64,000 bases of DNA from Flavipsychrobacter stenotrophus (lineage in GTDB: Bacteria; Bacteroidota; Bacteroidia; Chitinophagales; Chitinophagaceae), in assembly GCF_002954265.1 (NCBI RefSeq), contig NZ_PPSL01000001.1:1-64000 (forward strand), written 5' to 3'. Each line of letters begins with the position of its first letter. Within the stretch, counting starts at the first letter, position 1. The notes under the pieces are model-generated. The model did no database searches. It was not told where the DNA came from and worked only from the letters and a program-made list of their open reading frames with translations. The position numbers were made by a program, and so were the translations under genes. This document shows, piece after piece, positions 34,466-43,448 of the stretch.

Positions 34466-37087
34466 ATGATGGATACCCCACGATATAAAGAACTGCAACA
34501 GGAACTGGCTGCACAGACTGATGAAAAAGGACGCATAGACACGTTACTCAGTATAGCTGTAGAAGTAAGAAATTTTGAAGTGGATGAGGCAATGAAGATA
34601 GCCGATGAGATCATTTCCCGCTCTAAAGCTATTTCATACACTGCCGGGCTTGGTCATGGTTTAAAAATGAAAGGGTCCTGCCACTGGTTAAAAGGAGAAT
34701 ATGAAGCCGGGCTGGAAGCTTTAAAGGAGGGTATGGCCGTAGCTATCAAGATCAAGGATAAGCGCATGCAGGCGCGTATTCTGTATTATTTTGGTAATAT
34801 TTACCGCGACCAGGGTGACCTTGCGAGTGTACTGACTCACTTCGAGCGGGCGCTCACCATATATGAGGAACTGGGCGACGAGTTTTCCCAATCAGTAATT
34901 CTTACTAGTATCTCCAACCTGTTGTATGATCTTAATGACTACGACAGTGCACTGGAATATGCGTTAAAATGCTTGCCGATATTTGAGCGGGCACGTAGTG
35001 TTAACAGCCTTACCAATATCTATAATACACTAGGTAATATCTACTTCAAGAAAGAACAATTTACAGAAGCGCTGCATTATTTCCGGGAGAATATAGAATT
35101 GTCTGAGTTTGAAACGCTGGCCTATGTAATGGCCGAAAGTGGACTAGGTAAGGTCTACTACAAAATGCAGAATTTCGAGGAGGCCCGCAAATTCCTCACC
35201 AATGCGCTAAATGTGTCACAGCATCTGGGTAATGTAGAAGTGCAGATCATTTGCGAGTTCTACCTCGGTCGTATGTATATGGATGAGGGCTCTTATCGCA
35301 AAGCATCTGATCTATTGAAGCAGGCCTATAATATGGCCACGGAGTATAACCGACGTCACGACCTGATGAGCATACATGAAATGCTCTCTGCGCTCTATGA
35401 TGCTATGGGCGACATCCCCAAGGCGTTCCATCACCTCAAATCTTTCGAACAGCTCAAAGAAGAAATATTCAAGCAGAAGATCATCAACGAGCTGCGCAAC
35501 CTGCAGGTACGTCAGCAGATAGAGTTGGCGCAGAAAGAGAAAGAGGTGGCAGAACGCACAGCCTTTCTCAAGCATCAGTTCATGGCCAATATGAGTCATG
35601 AGATCCGCACACCTATGAATGCCATAGTGGGAATGACGCGTTTATTGTTGTCTAAAGACCCTAAGCCCAACCAGCTGCGGTACCTCAATGCCATCCAGCT
35701 ATCGGCAGATAACTTGTTGGTCATTATCAATGACATTCTCGATCTTTCTAAAATAGAGGCCGGTAAAATAGAAATTGAACATACCGATTTTACCATTCGG
35801 GAGGTGCTGCAGAGTGTGCGCGATATGCTCATGTTCAAGGCAGAGGAAAAACATATAGAATTACGTATCAATACCGATAAAGATATTCCTAACAGGCTTA
35901 TTGGCGACCCCACAAGGCTTAACCAGGTACTCATTAACCTAGCCGGTAATGCAGTTAAGTTTACCGAGCGCGGCTATGTGGAAATAAAGACCAGTCTGAT
36001 AAAGAGGGCCAGCAAGCTATGGATACAGTTTGATGTAATAGATACAGGCATTGGTGTTTCGCCTGATTATGTCGACAAAATATTTGACAGCTTTACTCAG
36101 GCAGGTAGCGATGTTGCCCGAAAGTTTGGGGGCACAGGCCTTGGGCTCACTATATCTCGGCAATTGGTTACGCTTATGAACGGAGATATCTCAGTTAAGA
36201 GTGAATTGCAGAAGGGAACTACGTTTACGGTTGTTATTCCTTTTGAGGAAGCTACTGTGCAGGAAAGTGAAATAAAAGAAAGTATGTTAGATGCTGCCGC
36301 TATGGATCGGCTGAACAATATCCGGGTATTGCTGGTTGAAGATAATGACTTTAACCGAATGGTTGCCGAAGACACTTTGAAGGAACTCATTCCCAGCATG
36401 GCACTTGATATTGCTGTAAATGGAGAGGATGCTATCAACAGGTTGAAGGCCGATACTTACGATGTAGTGCTTATGGACATACAAATGCCTGTAATGGATG
36501 GCCTTACAGCTACTAAGTTTATCCGGAATAAGATGGAAGAACCATCAAAAAGCGTAAAGATCATAGCTATGACGGCCAATGTGCTGCAGGAAGATGTGCA
36601 GATGTACCTTGATGCTGGTATGGATGCCTACGTCTCCAAACCATTTCACGTTGATGAATTACTACTAAAGATCCATGAAGTTATTGGCAACAATATGCCC
36701 GCAGTTAACAACTCAAAACAAGAACCTATGCCCGAAGAAAAAGCACTTCCGGAACATGTAACCGACAGGATGTTCCTGAAACAGTTTACCGGTGGTAAAC
36801 CCGATAAAATGCAGAAGTACATATCCATGTTCCTCGATAATGCACCCAAATTACTAGGCAGCATAGATGTTGCAATGGAAATTAAAGACTACCCGTCAGT
36901 AAAGATCGCAGCCCATTCGCTTAAGCCCCAGTTGTCTTATATGGGTGTTAAGGAGGAAGTAAGTAATATTCTGCTTATTGAACAATCAGCAGGGTCTTCG
37001 TCTCAGCAAGAGAAACTGCCCGAACTGATCAGATTGCTGAAAAGAGTGTGCGCAAAAGCCTTTGAAGAGCTAAAAAATATAGAATAG
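34466..37087 (+). CDS. cytosolic TPR hybrid histidine kinase (TPR-HisKA-HATPase-REC-HPt)
   Basis: The 873-residue protein has no signal peptide or membrane span. Residues 1-335 are about seven TPR units (ARILYYFGNIYRDQGD, NTLGNIYFKKEQFTEALHYF), followed by a coiled coil (about 335-370). HisKA carries the phosphoacceptor H378 (MSHEIRTPMNA); HATPase_c follows with N box NLAGNAVKF, G1 DTGIGV and G2 GGTGLGL. The receiver domain has the phosphoacceptor D671 (LMDIQMPVMDG), and the C-terminal HPt domain has H817 (AAHSLKPQ). This is a complete internal phosphorelay. TPRs presumably sense a protein or intracellular cue. The next gene, 81 bp on, is a membrane-anchored receiver and likely partner. Confidence 0.93.
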   Translation: MMDTPRYKELQQELAAQTDEKGRIDTLLSIAVEVRNFEVDEAMKIADEIISRSKAISYTAGLGHGLKMKGSCHWLKGEYEAGLEALKEGMAVAIKIKDKRMQARILYYFGNIYRDQGDLASVLTHFERALTIYEELGDEFSQSVILTSISNLLYDLNDYDSALEYALKCLPIFERARSVNSLTNIYNTLGNIYFKKEQFTEALHYFRENIELSEFETLAYVMAESGLGKVYYKMQNFEEARKFLTNALNVSQHLGNVEVQIICEFYLGRMYMDEGSYRKASDLLKQAYNMATEYNRRHDLMSIHEMLSALYDAMGDIPKAFHHLKSFEQLKEEIFKQKIINELRNLQVRQQIELAQKEKEVAERTAFLKHQFMANMSHEIRTPMNAIVGMTRLLLSKDPKPNQLRYLNAIQLSADNLLVIINDILDLSKIEAGKIEIEHTDFTIREVLQSVRDMLMFKAEEKHIELRINTDKDIPNRLIGDPTRLNQVLINLAGNAVKFTERGYVEIKTSLIKRASKLWIQFDVIDTGIGVSPDYVDKIFDSFTQAGSDVARKFGGTGLGLTISRQLVTLMNGDISVKSELQKGTTFTVVIPFEEATVQESEIKESMLDAAAMDRLNNIRVLLVEDNDFNRMVAEDTLKELIPSMALDIAVNGEDAINRLKADTYDVVLMDIQMPVMDGLTATKFIRNKMEEPSKSVKIIAMTANVLQEDVQMYLDAGMDAYVSKPFHVDELLLKIHEVIGNNMPAVNNSKQEPMPEEKALPEHVTDRMFLKQFTGGKPDKMQKYISMFLDNAPKLLGSIDVAMEIKDYPSVKIAAHSLKPQLSYMGVKEEVSNILLIEQSAGSSSQQEKLPELIRLLKRVCAKAFEELKNIE

Positions 37088-37132
37088 AAAAATATATTGA
37101 ACAGATAATATGGCATATTATTTTTTCATGAT

Positions 37133-37140
37133 TACTTTTG
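37133..37140 (+). promoter_or_regulatory. -7 box of receiver gene
   Basis: TACTTTTG, 28 bp before the ATG at 37169, so the receiver can be transcribed apart from the kinase. Confidence 0.6.
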
Positions 37141-37168
37141 TAGATTAGTTACCGAATACAAACATCAT

Positions 37169-37672
37169 ATGGCCATAGATCAGAGTACACAATACATTTT
37201 CCTCGTTGACGACGAGCCGATCCAGAACGAGATGCTGAAAGACTACCTGTCTGAGCGTTTCGAATACAAGATCAAAACTTACGATAGCGGCGAAGGCGCA
37301 GTAAAAGACATGCAGCTCAATCCGCAGATCATTGTTTTGGACTATCACCTAAATGCTCACCTGCCTAATGCGCAGAATGGAGTAGAGGTGCTGAAATCGA
37401 TCAAGGAAATGCATCCTGAAGCTAAGGTGATCATGCTTTCAGGTCAGGATAAGATCGAGATTGCTGTTGATAGCATGAAGTATGGCGCTTATGATTACGT
37501 CATCAAGGGCGAAACAGCCTTCTCACGCATGGAGAACATCATCAACAATATCGATGAACTGTCTAACATTAAAGCCGCGAACAAAACATACAGGGCTATT
37601 ATTACTTCATTGATAGTTGGTTTGATATTCATTATCTTGCTGTCTATATTTATGGTAATGCGCCTTAGATAA
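37169..37672 (+). CDS. response regulator receiver with C-terminal membrane anchor
   Basis: The 167-residue protein is a receiver domain (residues 8-125) with D14-D15 acidic pocket, phosphoacceptor D58 (IIVLDYHL), S91 and K113. A short linker follows, and then a single hydrophobic span (about 144-163, IITSLIVGLIFIILLSIFMV) with Arg residues after it. There is no DNA-binding or enzymatic output domain. The output is therefore either phosphate transfer or a phosphorylation-dependent interaction at the inner membrane. The hybrid kinase with HPt immediately upstream is the natural phosphodonor. Receiver-TM proteins are uncommon in my experience. Confidence 0.88.
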   Translation: MAIDQSTQYIFLVDDEPIQNEMLKDYLSERFEYKIKTYDSGEGAVKDMQLNPQIIVLDYHLNAHLPNAQNGVEVLKSIKEMHPEAKVIMLSGQDKIEIAVDSMKYGAYDYVIKGETAFSRMENIINNIDELSNIKAANKTYRAIITSLIVGLIFIILLSIFMVMRLR

Positions 37673-37845
37673 TCGTTCTTATTTTTGGGATAAGAACCGG
37701 ACTAACAAAAAATGTATAGCCCTGAAAGGGCTTGGTCAAGAGAGTAGGCGTAAGCCTTTGGTTTTAAATTAAAAGGACAAAGCCTTGTAGGGGCGTAATC
37801 CTGTCAGGTTATTGAAAAGGGTGAGGCTCCACAAAACAAAACTAA

Positions 37846-38931
37846 ATGAAAACAGTAATAGGAATATTTTTAGCGGCTTCGGTAAGCATAGCGGCCATTT
37901 CTGCCAATGCCCAGGTTAAGAAGACAACAAAAACTACCGTCAAAAAAACGGTAATTACAACCACGCCTGCTGCCACTACTACCAAAACAACCACCGTTGT
38001 TAAAAAGGACACAGTAGTAAGGCGTCGTATTGTAAAGCATTACAAAGCCAGGCCAAAAGCATCTCAGAAAGAGGAAACTATTGAGATAGCTAATAGCGAT
38101 GGTGCTACCGTTATTGAGGTAAATGATGGTAAAACTTACGTTAATGGTGAATTGATATCTTCTGATAATCAGAAAGGAAAGAAGAAGATCATCATCAATA
38201 ACAAAGAGAAGGAAGAGAAATTAGAAAGGTCGAATCCTATTCCTGAAGATGAATATGTTGATCATTCCCGTCGCACTGTATTGGGCGTGCTTACCGATCA
38301 GTATGGCGACTATGATGGCGCGCATGTAAGCTCTGTAGTACGTAATAGCCCTGCCGATGAGGCTGGTTTGCTTCCGGGTGATTTGATCATCCGCATCAAT
38401 GGCCGCGAAATAAGAGACTCCCGCGATTTGGTTAGTGCTATCAACGACCATGATGGCGGAGAGCGCATCATGATCACTTATGATCGCCGCGGTCGCATTT
38501 TGCATGCTGAAGCGGAACTGGCTGAAACAAGCCTCGGTCGCAGAAACCAGACTTACGAATATACAGTTCCGGATCTACACGGCAACCGTCGTATTCCTGG
38601 CCCATTCCTCAATGCCTATACTTATAATACTGTTGACAACTACTTCGACTATACTCCGCAAATGGGTATTACTGCCGAGGGAGCAAGAAATGGCAGGGGA
38701 GTGGCAATACTTGATGTAAAGGCTAACTCGCCTGCAGATTATGCTGGTCTTCAGAATGGTGATGTGCTTATCAGGTTAGATCACCTTCGTGTTACTACTG
38801 TTGGTGACATACAGGATATTCTAGACGACACATGGCCAAACCAAAAGGTAGCTATCGAATTTAAAAGAGATGGTGTTATCATGTATACTTATATGAGGTT
38901 CACTAAAGAAAAGACAAGAAAAGAACTATAG
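37846..38931 (+). CDS. secreted two-PDZ domain protein
   Basis: The 361-residue protein has a signal peptide (ending SANAQ), a Thr/Lys-rich basic linker (about 24-70, with repeated KTT and TTT), and two PDZ domains (about 143-225 with NSPADEAGLLPGDLIIRING, and about 272-350 with NSPADYAGLQNGDVLIRLD). No protease catalytic domain is present, so it is not a DegP/HtrA enzyme; it more likely acts as a periplasmic scaffold binding C-termini. The gene is closed by a strong terminator. Confidence 0.85.
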   Translation: MKTVIGIFLAASVSIAAISANAQVKKTTKTTVKKTVITTTPAATTTKTTTVVKKDTVVRRRIVKHYKARPKASQKEETIEIANSDGATVIEVNDGKTYVNGELISSDNQKGKKKIIINNKEKEEKLERSNPIPEDEYVDHSRRTVLGVLTDQYGDYDGAHVSSVVRNSPADEAGLLPGDLIIRINGREIRDSRDLVSAINDHDGGERIMITYDRRGRILHAEAELAETSLGRRNQTYEYTVPDLHGNRRIPGPFLNAYTYNTVDNYFDYTPQMGITAEGARNGRGVAILDVKANSPADYAGLQNGDVLIRLDHLRVTTVGDIQDILDDTWPNQKVAIEFKRDGVIMYTYMRFTKEKTRKEL

Positions 38932-38952
38932 TACAATACTGCCAATATTCAG

Positions 38953-38987
38953 GAGCGCAAAGTCAAACCCTTTGCGCTCTTTTTTTA
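38953..38987 (+). terminator. terminator after PDZ gene
   Basis: A 10-bp stem (GAGCGCAAAG and complement) with a 7-nt loop and eight T. Confidence 0.92.
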
Positions 38988-39046
38988 AGGAGAATAAACA
39001 CGGAATAATTCCAAAGTTTCTAGAAATCGTTAAAGTACTGCAGCGC

Positions 39047-39123
39047 ACACTCTCCTCCTTTTGAAGGAGGAGTACCCTCGGAACGAGGGGGAGGAGGTTA
39101 CAACGTCGGGACGTATTCGTTTT
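39047..39123. repeat. modular CTCCTCC element plus ACGTATTCGTTTT repeat
   Basis: CACTCTCCTCCTTTTGAAGG, then GAGGAGTACCC, a variable centre (TCGGAACGAG) and GGGGGAGGAGGTTAC. The same outer parts occur inverted at 55120-55195 with a different central hairpin. ACGTATTCGTTTT follows at 39111-39123. Confidence 0.7.
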
Positions 39124-39202
39124 GATAAATCACTTTCTTCTCCGCGTTTATCGGCGGATACCCCGGTTAGGTGTTTATAATGCCTATCAACTAATAAATG
39201 CC

Positions 39203-40681
39203 ATGAATACCACAAACAAAACATACCGCAATTGGTTTTTCCTCGGGCTGCTCGTCCAGGTAATAGCGGCATGCTTTAGTGTAGGTTGGTTGCACCCCGA
39301 TGAGCATTTTCAGATCCTCGAATTCTACAACTACAAACGCGGCCTGTCCCCCTTATCTGATTTGCCGTGGGAATATGGGGCTAAATGCCGCTCTGCGCTG
39401 CAACCTTTTATTGTTTATTGTTACTCGTCTGTACTGGCTTTGATCGGCATCACAAGTCCTTTTGTGCTGGCTTTTCTGCTGCGCTTATCAATGGGTGTAC
39501 TCACCTGGTTCACAGCTATCAGGCTCATAAAAGTGCTTTCGCCGGGTTTTACCACAGAAAAGGGAGCTAGGTTGTTTGCTGCCTGTAGCTTATTCCTTTG
39601 GTTTGTTCCCTACCTGGGTGTCCGTTTTTCTGCCGAAACCATTTCTGCAGATTTCTTTTTCCTTGCACTATCGCTTATGTTGCAGGTAACCAACATGGCC
39701 GGTGTACGTAAAGTCCTTTCCCTGTCAGCTGCCGGATTGTTGCTGGGCTTCACACTCTTCCTGCGCCTGCAAATGAGTTTTGCGTTTGTAGGATTGGGCA
39801 TCTGGTTGCTGTTTGTAGCCAAATGGCCATTCAAAGACTTGTTAATACTTACCTTCTTTGCTGTGATGGCAATGGGCCTCTCTGTTTGTATAGACCATTG
39901 GTACTATAATGAATGGATCTTTGCTCTCTATAATTACTTTGACGTAAACATTATTCAGAATGTAGCCGCTAAGTTTGGCGTATTCCCATGGTATTATTAC
40001 TTTCCTCAGTTTATTGAGAAGGGTATAGCACCCATTGCACTGGTATTGTTATTTCTGTTCTTTAAGGGTATCTGGAAGCGGCCGGTCGATCTGTTCTCAT
40101 TGGTCTGTATCACTTTCCTCTTTGGGCATTTCTTTATTGGGCACAAAGAACTGCGATTCTTGTTCCCGGCTTCTTTTGCCTTTATCTACGTCGCTTGTCG
40201 TGGTTTTGATGACTTGCTCCCGGGTATAGTGGCGAGTAAAGGCTATAAGTTTGTATTTAAATTACTGGTGGTAGTTAATATAGGCGTATTGGTCTTTAAG
40301 ATATTCACTCCTTCTAAGGAACTTGTAAAGTACTACAGTTTCATCTATAGCTATGCGCAACATACCCCTACCCAAATAGTCGCATTCGAAAAATCGCCCT
40401 ACAAAGAAGATAAAGCTGAATGTAATTTCTACAAGCCCTTGCCGGGAACAATGGATATTGCGGTGCTGCAAGATACTTCAGGCCTAAAAGACGTGCTAAA
40501 TGCAAGCAATAAAAAAGCCGTCATCTACCTCGGCACTAGTGTACATCCACCGAAAGAACTAGACGGCTACCGTACCGAACTCATCTATTGCCAGCTGCCT
40601 GCATGGGTACTCAAGTACAACTTCAATCACTGGCAGGATCGCTCATTTATATGGGCTGTTTTTAGGGCGTATCCAAAGTAA
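39203..40681 (+). CDS. GT-C family glycosyltransferase (Alg9/GPI mannosyltransferase-like)
   Basis: The ATG at 39203 gives 492 residues and places the first membrane span at the N-terminus; the longer frame from 39122 has an implausible leader. The first extracytoplasmic loop has WLHPDEHFQILEFYN, the HPDE-x-FQ signature of glycosyltransferase family 22 (Alg9/PIG-B-like mannosyltransferases). About ten spans follow, then a soluble C-terminal domain of 110 residues. It would transfer mannose from a polyprenyl-phosphate donor; the GT2 enzyme at 32.1 kb could supply that donor. The stop codon directly abuts that of the convergent next gene. Confidence 0.82.
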   Translation: MNTTNKTYRNWFFLGLLVQVIAACFSVGWLHPDEHFQILEFYNYKRGLSPLSDLPWEYGAKCRSALQPFIVYCYSSVLALIGITSPFVLAFLLRLSMGVLTWFTAIRLIKVLSPGFTTEKGARLFAACSLFLWFVPYLGVRFSAETISADFFFLALSLMLQVTNMAGVRKVLSLSAAGLLLGFTLFLRLQMSFAFVGLGIWLLFVAKWPFKDLLILTFFAVMAMGLSVCIDHWYYNEWIFALYNYFDVNIIQNVAAKFGVFPWYYYFPQFIEKGIAPIALVLLFLFFKGIWKRPVDLFSLVCITFLFGHFFIGHKELRFLFPASFAFIYVACRGFDDLLPGIVASKGYKFVFKLLVVVNIGVLVFKIFTPSKELVKYYSFIYSYAQHTPTQIVAFEKSPYKEDKAECNFYKPLPGTMDIAVLQDTSGLKDVLNASNKKAVIYLGTSVHPPKELDGYRTELIYCQLPAWVLKYNFNHWQDRSFIWAVFRAYPK

Positions 40682-42055
40682 TTAACCGCCAATGCTTAAC
40701 GGACATTCAGTAGAGTGGACTACCGTAAATGCACTATATTCTGGGTTGACTTTTATGTTTTGACTTTTGACTTTTAACTTCCGTTCTGTCACCTCGTGAT
40801 ACATTATGCTGTAGTAGCTTCTTAATGACACAATACCCAATACAATACCTACTACAGCTCTTATTAGCAACCACTTGTTTAGCTTAATGTCTTTAGCGCA
40901 GTACAACAGCAAAAACGGGAATGACTGATACGGGTATCTTGTAGAAAATTGGGCCGCACTCTTAATGGTGGTTATAGCTATAAATGTAGCTGCGAACAAC
41001 AGGAATATCTTCCATGCATTATTTCTATCCTCACTGATGTGAAGAACAGTAGCAACAATATGTAGGGCACACATACACCACATCAAACAAGGTATAGCGG
41101 AGGAGAGTATATGATCTACAAAATAGCCAGGACCTGCAGGCAGCTTGGTGCTCAAAGATTTGAGTGGTACAAAGTTGATATGTAATACAGTAACGTTAAG
41201 TACTAAAAGCAATATAAAGAGCGCACCTAGTGCCTTATAGTACACCGCAGGTAGTTTATACCAGGTTGGGTTGATAATAAGGACAAATACGCACAGGTAG
41301 CTGAAAGCATATGTGAGAAACAGCGGCTTTATGCCCGATTGTATGGTCTGGACGTGTGGGGGCACCAATCCCTTCCATATATAGAATACAGCAAGCGGTG
41401 CAGCCATTGCCAAAAGAAAGTAGGATAGTATTGCGGGAATATTGCGGTCTTTTTGCAAAAAGAAGAGGCAGGCTGCTGCGGGTAATACCATCAGGAAAGG
41501 TGTTCTGCCTATAATGGTCAGTGACATCAACAGGCCGGAAACAGACATCAGCAGGAAGCTGTTACGGTGTTCTTTTGCTGACATAAACAATGCATATACC
41601 GATAATAGCAAGAAGAGAATAGAGGGTATTTCCGTAAGTGCCAGACCACCTGTTGTCCATGTGCCGGGGATAGCAAATATGAGCATCGATTTGATGATCG
41701 GGTTTTCCACATTTTCCTCCTTCATCATCTTATGCAAAAGGAAAATACTGCCTAGCAACATCAGCATGTTCACCAGTCTGTATTGCACAATAGTGGTTAT
41801 GCCAATAGCCTTTAACGGAGTATAGATAAACTGGTATAGTGGCCCCGGAGATTGGTTCCTTATGCCCCTGATAAATTCAACTGAAAGACCACATCGCTCC
41901 AGCAGTGGTATATTGCTGACGAAATTATTTTCATCATAAATAAGCCTGAGCGGAGAAATGCATATGAGGATAATAAGAATAACAGGTGCTGCAATAAGTA
42001 CGCCGGCCAGTAAATATTTAATGGTTTTATTATCGTTCATTCCTGACTTATTCAA
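40682..42055 (-). CDS. polytopic membrane protein, probable GT-C glycosyltransferase
   Basis: The protein has 457 residues from the first ATG or 452 from the second (42040). About ten hydrophobic spans are present. The first loop carries LIYDENNFVSNI, with acidic residues right after span 1 as in GT-C enzymes, and GLALTEIPSILFLLLSV resembles the second conserved loop of such proteins. Donor and acceptor are unknown. The C-terminal 35 residues include KLKVKSQNIKV, which is encoded by a copy of the dispersed T-rich repeat, so the original C-terminus may have been replaced or extended. A -7 box (TACATTTG) lies at 42085-42092. Confidence 0.7.
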   Translation of the reverse strand: MNKSGMNDNKTIKYLLAGVLIAAPVILIILICISPLRLIYDENNFVSNIPLLERCGLSVEFIRGIRNQSPGPLYQFIYTPLKAIGITTIVQYRLVNMLMLLGSIFLLHKMMKEENVENPIIKSMLIFAIPGTWTTGGLALTEIPSILFLLLSVYALFMSAKEHRNSFLLMSVSGLLMSLTIIGRTPFLMVLPAAACLFFLQKDRNIPAILSYFLLAMAAPLAVFYIWKGLVPPHVQTIQSGIKPLFLTYAFSYLCVFVLIINPTWYKLPAVYYKALGALFILLLVLNVTVLHINFVPLKSLSTKLPAGPGYFVDHILSSAIPCLMWCMCALHIVATVLHISEDRNNAWKIFLLFAATFIAITTIKSAAQFSTRYPYQSFPFLLLYCAKDIKLNKWLLIRAVVGIVLGIVSLRSYYSIMYHEVTERKLKVKSQNIKVNPEYSAFTVVHSTECPLSIGG

Positions 42056-42084
42056 AAAATATGCACTATAAAATAATGAAAAAA

Positions 42085-42092
42085 CAAATGTA
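42085..42092 (-). promoter_or_regulatory. -7 box of membrane protein gene
   Basis: TACATTTG on the minus strand, 30-45 bp upstream of the two possible ATGs. Confidence 0.6.
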
Positions 42093-42150
42093 TCGTAAAA
42101 AATCTGTTTGGAGTAGCTTTTAGATTATTTTTCCATGAAAGGTTTGGACG

Positions 42151-42912
42151 TTACCCGGCTGTTAGTCCTTCTATATATGCCTTTGCCTGATCTTGTGTGT
42201 AAAAGGAAAAGTTGCGGTATCGGTGGTGCACATCTATGATCTCCTCAATAGCATCGTTTACGAGGGCTTTATTTTCCCACTGCAGTATGTCGGCCATTAC
42301 AGTTTCCAAGCAACCCTTCTTGTAGGCGATTTGGCCCATTACGTGCACCAGTGTCCATCTTACCCTGCGTGTCGTATCATATTGCAGTTCTTTGAGCAGC
42401 GGCAATATATCCTGCGGATGGGTGCGGCCGCGCAACTCTATACCATGGCATATTTCCCGGCGGATCTCCTTATCCTCATGGTGCAGGTATTTGCGAGCCC
42501 ATTCTATGACAGGTATCGGGTTCTTTTCGCCCATTTTCTTTACAGAGCCTATAACTGCATTTCTTACCGAATGATGCTCGTCGAATAAGCCAGTATCAAA
42601 GTAGCGGGCTACAGTGTCAAAGTCATACTTGCCTATTTCACCTGCGGCATTTACAACGGTCTGCCTCACCTTTGCGTCGCCGGAAGTAAAGAGTTGGTTA
42701 AGTGCATGCAGCAACGCGGGCAATAGCTCCCTGTCGCCCTTATAGATCTTACCAACAGACAGGTATGCCGACTTACGGATGTAAGTATCCTCATCGGCAA
42801 AGTAGTGTAGCAGATAGCCCTCTGTACCCCCGCTGATATCAGCCGCTATATTGCGGTCTACCTCCGCAATGATCAGCACCCGTTCATCTTTACTATTGTC
42901 GTAAAAGGCCAT
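42151..42912 (-). CDS. HEAT-repeat protein
   Basis: The 253-residue protein is made of about five HEAT-like helical pairs (DTYIRKSAYLSVGKIYKGD, AKVRQTVVNAAGEIGKYD, HSVRNAVIGSVKKMGEKN, KEIRREICHGIELRGRTH, RRVRWTLVHVMGQIAYKK), with the Arg/Val pattern of PBS-lyase or DNA-alkylation-repair-type HEAT proteins. No AlkD-type catalytic Trp/Asp set can be identified with confidence, so a scaffold role is as likely as DNA repair. It is preceded by fkbp on the same strand, from which a strong palindrome separates it. Confidence 0.78.
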   Translation of the reverse strand: MAFYDNSKDERVLIIAEVDRNIAADISGGTEGYLLHYFADEDTYIRKSAYLSVGKIYKGDRELLPALLHALNQLFTSGDAKVRQTVVNAAGEIGKYDFDTVARYFDTGLFDEHHSVRNAVIGSVKKMGEKNPIPVIEWARKYLHHEDKEIRREICHGIELRGRTHPQDILPLLKELQYDTTRRVRWTLVHVMGQIAYKKGCLETVMADILQWENKALVNDAIEEIIDVHHRYRNFSFYTQDQAKAYIEGLTAG

Positions 42913-42932
42913 ATATGTAGTGGTAAAATGAA

Positions 42933-42964
42933 AAGCACATAAAAGCAGCTGCTTTTATGTGCTT
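42933..42964. terminator. 32-bp perfect palindrome, probable terminator of FKBP gene
   Basis: The two halves (AAGCACATAAAAGCAG and its complement) pair without interruption. It lies 26 bp after the FKBP stop and 21 bp before the HEAT gene start on the minus strand. Confidence 0.75.
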
Positions 42965-42989
42965 CCCGTCTTGTTTTATCTGTAAGGAA

Positions 42990-43424
42990 TTAGTTGATTC
43001 CCAATAGTTCTACTTCAAAAATAAGCGTAGTATTAGGGCCTATTGTTGGTCCTACCTGCCTGTCGCCATAGCCAAGGTGCGGTGGTATAAAGAAGCGCCA
43101 TTTGCTGCCTACGCCCATTAGCTGTACGCCTTCTGTCCAACCTTTGATAACCTGATTGAGCGGGAAAGTAGCCGGCTGACCTCTCTGTACAGAGCTGTCA
43201 AATATAGTGCCGTTGATGAGGGTGCCGTGGTAGTGGCATTTCACCTTGTCTGTTTCCCGTGGCTTGTCGCCGGTGCCAGCTGTTATTACTTCATATTGTA
43301 GTCCGCTGGGCAGTTCTGTAACACCAGCTTTTGATTTGTTGGCGGCCAGAAAATCCTGTCCTTCCTGCAGGTTAGCAGCGGCTTTTTCATTCTTCATTCC
43401 AAATAATCTATCGGCTATACTCAT
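42990..43424 (-). CDS. FKBP-type peptidyl-prolyl cis-trans isomerase
   Basis: The 144-residue protein has no signal peptide. A short helical N-terminal segment (about 1-35) precedes one FKBP domain with LPSGLQYEVITAGTG, VKCHYHGTLINGTIFDSS, PLNQVIKGWTEGVQLM, FFIPPHLGYGDR and LIFEVELL. It resembles FklB-type enzymes lacking most of the dimerising N-terminal domain. It accelerates proline isomerisation during folding, in this case probably in the cytoplasm. A -7 box (TAGTTTTG) lies at 43441-43448. Confidence 0.94.
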   Translation of the reverse strand: MSIADRLFGMKNEKAAANLQEGQDFLAANKSKAGVTELPSGLQYEVITAGTGDKPRETDKVKCHYHGTLINGTIFDSSVQRGQPATFPLNQVIKGWTEGVQLMGVGSKWRFFIPPHLGYGDRQVGPTIGPNTTLIFEVELLGIN

Positions 43425-43440
43425 AAGATCTAATTTGCAG

Positions 43441-43448
43441 CAAAACTA
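43441..43448 (-). promoter_or_regulatory. -7 box of FKBP gene
   Basis: TAGTTTTG on the minus strand, 17 bp upstream of the ATG. Confidence 0.6.

Noticed and set aside
37673-37845. Structured RNA before the PDZ gene (CCCTGAAAGGGC and AAGCCTTTGG segments)
   Set aside because: Short hairpins typical of intergenic repeats; no conserved riboswitch or known RNA core is visible.
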